Source: an uncultured Clostridia bacterium
Lineage (GTDB): Bacteria > Bacillota > Clostridia > Saccharofermentanales > Fastidiosipilaceae
Length of the DNA: 7,993 bases
Direction of reading: 5' to 3'
Assembly (NCBI GenBank): GCA_947253135.1
Contig: CAMXYS010000075.1
Span: 1-7,993, forward strand
Position 1 is the stretch's first letter. The number at the start of each line of letters is the position of its first letter. The position numbers and the translations under genes were made by a program. The notes beneath the pieces were generated by a model. The model was not told the DNA's origin and did no database searches. It saw only the letters and a list, made by a program, of their open reading frames with translations. Positions 1-5,184 of this stretch are shown piece by piece.

Positions 1-49
1 GAGATTATCCAGGACGTCTCGTGGGCTCGGAGATGTGTATAAGAGACAG
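1..49. other. Residual Illumina Nextera i7 adapter (artefact, not genomic)
   Basis: The bases read, in order: GAGAT (1-5, the end of the P7 flow-cell primer), a 10-base index TATCCAGGAC (6-15), GTCTCGTGGGCTCGG (16-30, the Nextera read-2 primer part) and AGATGTGTATAAGAGACAG (31-49, the 19-base Tn5 mosaic end). This is the exact order of an i7 library primer joined to a tagmented fragment. The genomic insert therefore starts at base 50. The transposon end here is a library reagent and not a resident mobile element. Confidence 0.98.
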
Positions 50-197
50 CATTGGGACCCAGCAGGCCGAAAATCTCATTTTTTTGAATACCCAAGCTCA
101 AGTGGTCAACAGCCACCAATTCTTGATAGCGCTTGACTAAGTCTGTCACCTTGACATCAAAATGCTGTTCCTGAGAATTTGACGACATCTGTTTCAT
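50..197 (-). CDS. ABC transporter ATP-binding protein, N-terminal fragment (cut by contig edge)
   Basis: The minus strand from ATG at 197 reads 49 codons before reaching the adapter: it begins MKQMSSNSQE and ends EIFGLLGPN. That ending is the opening of a Walker A motif (GLLGPNGAGKTT in COG1131-type ATPases). Residues V17-L20 and Y24 with the following V-A-V match the usual start of such ATPases (a 'DLVKRY...AVD.LSL' pattern). AGGAGG lies at 203-208, 5 nt before the ATG, which supports this start. Family members are cytoplasmic ATPases that energise an exporter, commonly for drugs or antimicrobial peptides. A DesK/DesR-like kinase and regulator run divergently beside it, an arrangement known for transporters such as B. 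subtilis LnrLMN with LnrJK. Substrate and permease are outside the window. It is truncated by the assembly, not a pseudogene as far as can be seen. Confidence 0.88.
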
Positions 198-297
198 AGC
201 TGCCTCCTCATTTGACAATTATCTGCTTGTACCACCAGCATACTTGCCCCTCATTTTTTTAGTAGTGGAATCTGTCATCTCTTTAAATCAAGCCAAC

Positions 298-311
298 ATG
301 ACAAATGTCAT
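298..311. promoter_or_regulatory. Palindromic candidate operator of the response regulator
   Basis: ATGACA-AA-TGTCAT is a perfect inverted repeat with 6-bp arms in the divergent intergenic region. A further half site TGTCAT is at 273-278. The left arm resembles a -35 box for the plus-strand promoter. Read on the other strand, the right arm likewise gives ATGACA, 18 nt before TTTAAA (282-287), a weak minus-strand -10. The site could therefore act on both the ABC-transporter promoter and the kinase promoter. Two-fold symmetric sites fit dimers of NarL/LuxR-type regulators such as the one encoded at 1746. Assignment to that regulator is inference. Confidence 0.55.
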
Positions 312-324
312 TTCTTGTTATAAT
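298..324 (+). promoter_or_regulatory. Promoter of the kinase-regulator operon
   Basis: A perfect TATAAT is at 319-324. The nearest -35-like hexamer is ATGACA (298-303, 5 of 6 to TTGACA) with a short 15-nt spacer. That hexamer is also one arm of the palindrome, so the promoter looks weak on its own and dependent on, or blocked by, a bound regulator. Transcription would start near 331. This makes the TTG at 333 nearly leaderless and favours the ATG at 402 as the kinase start. Confidence 0.6.
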
Positions 325-401
325 AACTTCAGTTGCAGGATTCAAAGACACCGCTTGAAAAATCAGCACTAACGCCAAGGACTGTCACAAAGGGCTACAC
401 C

Positions 402-1745
402 ATGAACCATCTTATCAACTGGAGCATTGACTGGGCCGGGGTGGCCGTGATCTGCCAAAGTATTGCGAAAAATCTCTCTAAAACAAGTAGTTTAGCCGAC
501 GCCGGTGCGTTTCCGCTCCGTCCGTTTTTGATCGTTTCTCTGGTAGCCTGTCTGACCTACCTGCTAGGCCTTACCCAAAATAAGCGCCTGCAAAAATTGA
601 TCTCACCCGGTCTGCAAATCGCCCTGGTTATCTGTGCCTTTTCCATCCCTTACTTTCCCTATAGCTTGGCAGGGACGCCTGCTATCGTCTACTGGCTGCC
701 CACCTACCTTTCAGCCTGGCCTCTACTGCTGTTCCCCCTTTTTATTTCAGCTCATCCGGCAACCTTACTGGGACCACTTTTGCTGACCTACCTGCTCTCC
801 GCCTTGGCCATGAGGCTGGCACAGGCGGCTCGGTCAAATGACCACTGGCGGCAGCGGTATTATCAAGATATCGACCGTCTCACCAAACAGTTCCGCTCCC
901 TAAAGACCCGCAATCACCAGTTGATGGGGCGCTACGACTTGGACCGCCGGAACGATATTTTAAGCGAACGCAACCGTATTGCGCGCGCCATCCACGACAA
1001 TGTGGGCCACCGCCTGACCGGTGCCATTTTACAGGTGGGAGCCTTGCGTTTAACAGCGGATGAAACTTACGAGCAGCAATTGCAAGACTTGCAGAATAAT
1101 TTGACAGAGGCTATGGAGGAAATTCGAGAAAGTGTCCACAACCTGCACGATGATTCGCTCAACCTCCAACAGGCCCTGGAAAAGTTGGCTCATAATTTTC
1201 ATTTTTGCCCCATTCGCCTGACCGTTGACCTCACCCATGAACCTAGCGGCAGCATCCACTATGCCTTGCTGGCAATTTGTCGAGAGGCCCTGGCGAATAC
1301 CGCCAAGCATTCACAGGCAACCCGGGTAGACCTCACCTTTCAAGAGACAGCTCAATTCTACCGATTATTGATAGTAGACCAAGTTTGGGTGCCAAAATTA
1401 CAGCGGTGCCTGTCAAACGAAGATCTGCCCAATGAGGCTGTCCAGGATCCCTTCCGGCGGGAAGCATTGGAAAGAGAAGCCTCTCCCCCACCCACCCCTG
1501 CAGGCCGGCGGGCTCAAACTAAAGGCCTTGGCCTGATCAGCATAGAAGAACGTGTCCGCGACCTGGGCGGCACCTGCCATATCAGTAACAGCAATGGCTT
1601 TCGCATTTTTATTCAGCTCCCTGTCCAGCAAGCGAGTATAAGGAGAAAGATCGGTCAGGCCGATCAGGCGACTGCACCGGAGCGGATAGATGGGATGATA
1701 AAAAATCGTGAAATTGACACCACAAAGCAAAAAAGGGAAGAGTAG
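402..1745 (+). CDS. DesK-type membrane sensor histidine kinase with divergent ATP lid
   Basis: A 447-residue kinase partnered with the response regulator directly behind it. ATG 402 is chosen because AAGGG precedes it at 390-394; an in-frame TTG at 333 has no ribosome binding site. About four hydrophobic segments lie within residues 40-140 (near 42-58, 69-85, 93-117 and 121-139), followed by a charged helical linker. The HisKA_3 H-box reads ERNRIARAIHDNVGH with phospho-acceptor His198. The N-box is CREALANTAKH (Asn299). The G1 box keeps an Asp (D326) but reads DQV instead of DNG, and about 49 residues, Pro/Arg-rich, separate it from the GLGLISIEERV box (375 on). A polar tail of about 40 residues follows the usual NGFRIFIQLP end. 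Its stop touches the next gene's ATG. The ligand is unknown; membrane stress from an exported compound is plausible from the divergent ABC transporter. Confidence 0.88.
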   Translation: MNHLINWSIDWAGVAVICQSIAKNLSKTSSLADAGAFPLRPFLIVSLVACLTYLLGLTQNKRLQKLISPGLQIALVICAFSIPYFPYSLAGTPAIVYWLPTYLSAWPLLLFPLFISAHPATLLGPLLLTYLLSALAMRLAQAARSNDHWRQRYYQDIDRLTKQFRSLKTRNHQLMGRYDLDRRNDILSERNRIARAIHDNVGHRLTGAILQVGALRLTADETYEQQLQDLQNNLTEAMEEIRESVHNLHDDSLNLQQALEKLAHNFHFCPIRLTVDLTHEPSGSIHYALLAICREALANTAKHSQATRVDLTFQETAQFYRLLIVDQVWVPKLQRCLSNEDLPNEAVQDPFRREALEREASPPPTPAGRRAQTKGLGLISIEERVRDLGGTCHISNSNGFRIFIQLPVQQASIRRKIGQADQATAPERIDGMIKNREIDTTKQKREE

Positions 1746-2444
1746 ATGAAAATAATCATTGTTGATGACGATCCCATTGTCCGACAAAGTCTTTGCGCCA
1801 TTGCAGAACTTGGTTCCAGAAAGACCGACGGGGAGCCGATAACCGTAGTTGCCACCGGTGCCGACGGCAAAGAAGCCGTCGACCTTTACTTAAAACATCG
1901 CCCCGATATAATTCTCTTGGACATCCGGATGGACCACATAGACGGATTAAGTGCCTGCAAGACTATCCTGGAAGCCGATGCAGAAGCTAAAATTTTATTT
2001 TTGACGACCTTTTTAGACGATGAATATATTATCCAAGCCTTGCGTCTGGGAGCGAAGGGCTATCTGATGAAAACCAGCATCGAAAGTTTGCTGCCGGCCC
2101 TTTATGCCATTCACAGGGGGCAACGGGTCTACGGCGATGAAATTATCGAAAAGATCCCTCCTCTGCTCAGTGCACCAACACCGGTCCTGCCGACAGGGCA
2201 AAACCAAGCCGACCTGGCTGCGGCTCACATAGATCAGGGTGGGCGACCACCCGTCTTTGAAAAACTCACAGAGCGTGAATGGGAGCTGGTCAAGTTAGTT
2301 GCAGCAGGCGCCAACAATAAGGAAATCGCCACAGCCTTGCATCTTAGTGAGGGAACTGTGCGCAACTACCTTTCGACAATTTTGGAAAAAACGAACTTGC
2401 GAGATCGAACGCTTCTGGCTATTGCCTATTACAAGGCAATTTAG
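1746..2444 (+). CDS. NarL/DesR-family response regulator
   Basis: A 232-residue DNA-binding regulator, very probably phosphorylated by the preceding kinase. Its ATG follows the kinase stop with no gap, and GGGAAGAG just upstream serves as the ribosome binding site. The receiver domain (1-122) has the acidic pocket D7-D8-D9, phospho-acceptor Asp59 in LLDIRMDHIDG, Thr87 and Lys109. A variable linker (about 138-170) is rich in Pro and Ala. The LuxR-type helix-turn-helix (174-227) reads LTEREWELVKL, then NNKEIATALHLSEGTVRNYL. Length and architecture are normal for the family. The palindrome at 298-311 is its likely target, controlling its own operon and the divergent ABC transporter; that link is inference. 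Confidence 0.93.
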   Translation: MKIIIVDDDPIVRQSLCAIAELGSRKTDGEPITVVATGADGKEAVDLYLKHRPDIILLDIRMDHIDGLSACKTILEADAEAKILFLTTFLDDEYIIQALRLGAKGYLMKTSIESLLPALYAIHRGQRVYGDEIIEKIPPLLSAPTPVLPTGQNQADLAAAHIDQGGRPPVFEKLTEREWELVKLVAAGANNKEIATALHLSEGTVRNYLSTILEKTNLRDRTLLAIAYYKAI

Positions 2445-2460
2445 CAGGTCACCGGTCAAG

Positions 2461-2766
2461 GGACGCCAACGGTGGCCACACCCGCCCAGAAAAGACACGA
2501 CTAAATATAAGCTACCGGATTCATTTGTCCGCTCGGGCCGAGCCCGTAAATTGCTGCAAAAAGTCGACGGGGCAATCGGTCCGAAGCAGATCGCTCAGGT
2601 TTTAAAAGACCACATTGAGTATCCGTCCAGCATCTGCCGGCATGACAACCCCCAAATTGATCCAAGTCTCAGCAGGGGGACTGTTTTTTCCATGATTGCC
2701 AATTTGACCAGTGGCGAAATTCTATTTTGCAGGGGCAATCCCTGTGAGCAAGGCTACGAAGCTTAG
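2461..2766 (+). pseudogene. C-terminal remnant of a C45-type peptidase / acyl-CoA:6-APA acyltransferase-like gene
   Basis: An open frame with no credible start of its own carries what looks like only the last 85-90 residues of a peptidase C45 / AAT-like hydrolase. The recognisable blocks are SFVRSGRARKLL, then a helix reading IAQVLKDHI, SSICRHDN, GTVFSMIANLTSGE and finally GNPCEQGYEA before the stop TAG. The SICRH, TV-S-I--LT and GNPC pieces in this order are typical of the family's C-terminus. Intact members are about 330-360 residues with an N-terminal catalytic Cys, all missing here. The frame extends backwards into the response regulator gene, but there it is a shadow. It sits within the two-component transcript and ends 15 nt before a terminator. 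The family assignment is from memory of motifs, so moderately sure. Confidence 0.55.
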
Positions 2767-2780
2767 TTTTATTCTGTAAT

Positions 2781-2810
2781 AGGCTTGTGTTGCGCAACAC
2801 CGGCTTTTTT
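2781..2810 (+). terminator. Rho-independent terminator after the two-component operon
   Basis: The 14-bp perfect palindrome GTGTTGCGCAACAC (2787-2800) is extended by AGGCT pairing with GGCTT across one mismatch (T2786/C2801). The downstream arm runs into a T tract (2805-2810). It lies just after the C45 remnant's stop and would end the kinase-regulator transcript. Confidence 0.65.
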
Positions 2811-2835
2811 ATGTTCAAACGGAGGGCTGACGAGT

Positions 2836-3077
2836 ATGGATCAGAAAAAACGCAAACCTTATCCAAAGAGTATGCTGTTCCACAAATGATTGGACTGCTA
2901 TTTAACTCAACTGATATGATTGTCGTCCTTGGCAATATATTTCTTCATCCGCTGGCAGACCTGCTCGGTTCAACAACAGCTATTCACGAGGGAGCAACTA
3001 CTTACTTATGTTGCATTGCAAGCTTTTCACCCTTCTTTTTATTCAGTTTTTTTACTGAGTGGCCCGATCCAAAATGA
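2836..3077 (+). pseudogene. Remnant of a MATE-family exporter gene (frameshifted, internally deleted)
   Basis: GGAGG (2820-2824) and ATG 2836 give a normal-looking start, MDQKKRKPYPKSML, that stops at TGA after 17 codons. The neighbouring frame continues with KEYAVPQMIGLLFNSTDMIVV, which matches the first transmembrane segment of MATE exporters (pattern VP-MIG-L-N--D-IVVG), so a frameshift near 2850-2870 is likely. It then jumps to NIFLHPLADLLGSTTAI and a hydrophobic TTYLCCIASFSPFFLFSFF, resembling the region around the third segment. The stretch between, and everything after about 96 residues of an expected 440-460, is missing. Intact MATE proteins are Na+/H+-coupled multidrug exporters of 12 segments; this one cannot work. 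The alternative, a short unrelated membrane peptide starting at 2787, is unlikely because that start lies inside the preceding terminator. Confidence 0.5.
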
Positions 3078-3106
3078 CGGTTCCGGCCAAACAAACCGGC
3101 TACTTT

Positions 3107-3135
3107 GACCTCGCCCAGCTCCGAGGTCCTTTTTT
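3107..3135 (+). terminator. Rho-independent terminator
   Basis: Arms GACCTCG (3107-3113) and CGAGGTC (3122-3128) form a 7-bp stem with an 8-nt loop, followed by C and six T (3130-3135). It sits 30 bases after the end of the MATE remnant and was probably its terminator. Confidence 0.75.
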
Positions 3136-3358
3136 GGCGTTTTGATTTTATTGCCACACTTCTTACAAAAAAGGCTCCCTTTATTTTTTGGACGAGAAAT
3201 TATTTACCTCTTTCTCTCAATAAGTGAAGCCTTGACAACCGTCACCGTTTTAATTTTGTTTTTGCGGTCAAACCACAAAAAGAAGATATAGACAAACGGC
3301 TTCTTACCCCTCTCTTTTTTGCTAAACCAGCTATAAGGGCTGAAAAGTTGTAGAATAG
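3136..3358. other. AT-rich noncoding stretch, no gene recognised
   Basis: No frame with a start and ribosome binding site is convincing on either strand. A TTGACA is present at 3232-3237 but no good -10 box lies 16-18 nt downstream. TAGAAT at 3351-3356 is a possible -10 for the downstream peptidase gene but lacks a clear -35. On the minus strand a short frame reads FCKKCGNKI around 3144-3170, which may be a chance match or a tiny zinc-ribbon relic. Confidence 0.5.
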
Positions 3359-3416
3359 AGCCTTAGACGGATGCCCCGACAAGGTGTATCCTGTCTTTAG
3401 TTATTAAGCTAAGGCT
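3359..3416 (+). promoter_or_regulatory. Foldable leader upstream of the M24 peptidase gene (function unknown)
   Basis: AGCCTTAG (3359-3366) pairs perfectly with CTAAGGCT (3409-3416), enclosing 42 nt. Inside, GACAAGG can pair with CCTGTC (one bulged A, loop TGTAT), and GGAT with ATCC offers an alternative. The 3' side ends 67 nt before the peptidase ATG and there is no T tract, so it is not a simple terminator. I do not recognise a known riboswitch or T-box; it could be a 5' UTR element or an operator. Confidence 0.35.
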
Positions 3417-3483
3417 AACTGCTTCAACCTTACAGTAGCCCTTTACCCCCTTAGACTTAGACCCGTTCTAGAAAGAGGAGAAT

Positions 3484-4593
3484 ATGAATCAAACTGGATT
3501 ACTTGCCCAAAAACGCGTATCCCGCCGCCAAGACATTATCCGTCGCTTAGAAGACAAGCAGGCTGATGCCTTCTTGGTTCAGTCGCGGGAAAATACTCAA
3601 TACCTGACCGGCTTTACGGGTACAACCTCGCTCGCCTTAATTACAAGTCAAGCCTCCTACATCCTGTTAGACAGCCGTTATATTGAGCAAGGAACCGCCC
3701 AATGTACCGATATGACTGCAGTACCTGTCAGAAACCCTTCCGCCGGTTTACCTGACTTAATTAAAGAGCAAAAAATTCGCAGGCTGGCCATTGAAGACGA
3801 GGAGATGTCTTATGCCGGCTACCGGCGACTTGTTGAATCTCTGCCGGGAGTTGACTTCATCCCCTTCTCTGCCGAGGCCTCTAACGTCAGGGTAGTAAAA
3901 GATGAAGTCGAGCTGGCTACTTTGAGAGAAGCCGTCCGTATCTCGGATGAGGCGTGGACAGACTTAGTGCCGACGATCAAAATCGGGATGACCGAAAATG
4001 AGGTAGCAGCCCGCTTGGAGTATTTTTTCCGTCTGAAGGGCGCCTCCGGTCCCTCGTTTGAAACAATCATCGCTTCCGGCCACCGCAGTGCTATGCCGCA
4101 CGGCGTAGCCTCCGACAAGAAAATTGAGGCCGGTGACCCGATCGTGATGGATTTCGGTTGCCTCTATGAAGGCTACTGCTCTGACTGCACCCGCACAATT
4201 TTTGTTGACCACATCAAGCCTGAGATCGGAAAAATCTACGATGTTGTCTTGGCCGCCCAGCAGAAGGCCGAGCAGACCATCAAAGCCGGTATGATTGGCA
4301 GGGACTGCCACCAGATTGCAGCTGATGTCATTAATGAAGCCGGTTACGGCGACTATTTTGGCCATGGACTGGGCCACAGTGTCGGTCTTTTAATCCATGA
4401 ATCGCCCAATTTTTCCTTGAGCGAAAGCGGACCCATTCCGGCCGGGGCCGTCCTGTCCGTAGAACCGGGCATTTACCTGCCCGGTAAAGGCGGCGTGCGC
4501 ATTGAAGACATTGGCCTGGTGACGGACGAAGGGTACGAATCCTTTACCCAAATCACCCGCGAAAAAACACTTATTTCCGGCAAGGGTGTTTAA
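3484..4593 (+). CDS. M24B metallopeptidase, Xaa-Pro dipeptidase/aminopeptidase P-like
   Basis: A 369-residue cytoplasmic peptidase of the pita-bread fold, expected to cleave peptides next to proline and help recycle small peptides. GAGGAG at 3475-3480 lies just before the ATG. An N-terminal creatinase-like domain (about 12-140, with NTQYLTGFTG) precedes the catalytic domain (about 145-360). All five metal ligands are visible: Asp223 (VMDFG), Asp234 (SDCTRT), His298 (GHGLGH), Glu327 (VEPGIY) and Glu341 (RIEDIG). The supporting histidines are His206 (MPHG) and His305 (IHESPN). Length fits the roughly 350-370-residue Bacillota PepQ/YqhT group. It stands alone between a structured leader and a strong terminator and faces the copper operon convergently. 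Exact specificity (dipeptidase or aminopeptidase P) cannot be told from sequence. Confidence 0.93.
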   Translation: MNQTGLLAQKRVSRRQDIIRRLEDKQADAFLVQSRENTQYLTGFTGTTSLALITSQASYILLDSRYIEQGTAQCTDMTAVPVRNPSAGLPDLIKEQKIRRLAIEDEEMSYAGYRRLVESLPGVDFIPFSAEASNVRVVKDEVELATLREAVRISDEAWTDLVPTIKIGMTENEVAARLEYFFRLKGASGPSFETIIASGHRSAMPHGVASDKKIEAGDPIVMDFGCLYEGYCSDCTRTIFVDHIKPEIGKIYDVVLAAQQKAEQTIKAGMIGRDCHQIAADVINEAGYGDYFGHGLGHSVGLLIHESPNFSLSESGPIPAGAVLSVEPGIYLPGKGGVRIEDIGLVTDEGYESFTQITREKTLISGKGV

Positions 4594-4632
4594 TTCACCT
4601 GGACACTTTTGCTGAAGCTGAAAAGGATTTTT

Positions 4633-4674
4633 AAAGGGAGCTCTCGCAGATGAACTGCGGGAGCTCCCTTTTAC
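4633..4674. terminator. Strong, probably bidirectional terminator
   Basis: A 17-bp stem: AAAGGGAGCTCTCGCAG (4633-4649) pairs with 4655-4671 with a single T-G wobble, loop ATGAA, then T (TTTT at 4669-4672). On the other strand the stem is followed by TTTAAAAATCC. It separates the convergent M24 peptidase (ends 4593) and csoR (ends 4689) and can serve both. Confidence 0.85.
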
Positions 4675-4688
4675 GTCAGCTTTTATAT

Positions 4689-4961
4689 TCAGCGGTTCAA
4701 CTTATCCATAATTCCCATGATCTCTGTGATCTTCTCGGTTGCTTGTTTCCGGTCACCGGTCGCCAAGGCGTCCTGGACACAGCACTCCAAATGGGCGTGC
4801 AAGACATCGCGGTTTATTCGCCTCAAAAGCGCTTGTGAGGCCAACAGCTGGTTGCTGATATCAATGCAGTAACGGTCCTCTTCAACCATGCGCACCAGCC
4901 CATCTAATTGCCCTCTGACCGTTTTCAGCAAGCGCAAAACAGAATCTTTATCCGCCATCAT
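4689..4961 (-). CDS. csoR: CsoR-type copper-sensing repressor
   Basis: A 90-residue all-helical DNA-binding repressor of the DUF156/CsoR family that releases DNA when Cu(I) binds. ATG 4961 is preferred: GGAAGAGG (4971-4978) lies 9 nt upstream, whereas the in-frame TTG at 4970 abuts that site. The start is 1 nt beyond the copA stop (TGA-T-ATG), so the two are translationally linked. The copper-binding triad is present with family spacing: Cys32 (RYCIDISNQLLA), His57 and Cys61 (HAHLECC), the Cys-His-Cys set of Cu(I) sensors rather than the His-rich set of the nickel sensor RcnR. Typical starts of the helices are visible in LKTVRGQLDGLVRMVEEDRYC. It is last in the operon it presumably represses through the palindrome at 7719-7735, giving negative autoregulation. 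Confidence 0.92.
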   Translation of the reverse strand: MMADKDSVLRLLKTVRGQLDGLVRMVEEDRYCIDISNQLLASQALLRRINRDVLHAHLECCVQDALATGDRKQATEKITEIMGIMDKLNR

Positions 4962-4962
4962 A

Positions 4963-5184
4963 TCAGGCAACCTCTTCCACCTTTAACAACTGGTAACCCG
5001 CCTCTTCGATAGCGGCCTTGAGACTGTCCTCTGCAAGTTCGCGGTCCGATTTTAAAATCGCTTGACCTGCGGCAAGATCCACCTTTGCATCAGTGGCTCC
5101 AGGAAGGCCGGCCAAAGCCTTTTCAACATGGGCTGCGCAGTGGCCACACATCATACCTTCAATACTGAGCTGGTAAGTTTTCAT
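4963..5184 (-). CDS. Candidate internal start releasing a CopZ-like copper chaperone
   Basis: Inside copA and in the same frame, AAGGAGAGG (5196-5204) precedes ATG at 5184 by 11-14 nt. Initiation there would give a 73-residue protein starting MKTYQLSIEGMMCGHC, which is a complete HMA fold of the length of free CopZ chaperones, ending with the CopA C-terminus. The residues just before it (EGEEKEQ) read like an intergenic linker turned coding. This suggests a copA-copZ gene fusion that kept the old copZ start. CopZ-type chaperones carry Cu(I) to CopA or CsoR. Whether the start is used cannot be seen; the spacing is on the long side. Confidence 0.35.
   Translation of the reverse strand: MKTYQLSIEGMMCGHCAAHVEKALAGLPGATDAKVDLAAGQAILKSDRELAEDSLKAAIEEAGYQLLKVEEVA

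Noticed and set aside
31..49. A 19-bp Tn5 mosaic end that could be taken for a transposon terminus
   Set aside because: It is flanked by the i7 primer sequence and a 10-base index, so it is library adapter.
333..401. TTG start 23 codons upstream for the sensor kinase
   Set aside because: No ribosome binding site precedes it and it lies only about 9 nt after the -10 box; ATG 402 with AAGGG upstream is better.
2920..3108. A 62-codon plus-strand frame overlapping the MATE remnant
   Set aside because: It is an alternate-frame shadow with no ribosome binding site and no recognisable motif.
3059..3190. Minus-strand frame containing FCKKCGNKI, like the start of a zinc-ribbon protein
   Set aside because: There is no ATG/GTG/TTG start with a ribosome binding site, only one CxxC pair, and the frame runs through a terminator hairpin; a relic is possible but not supportable.
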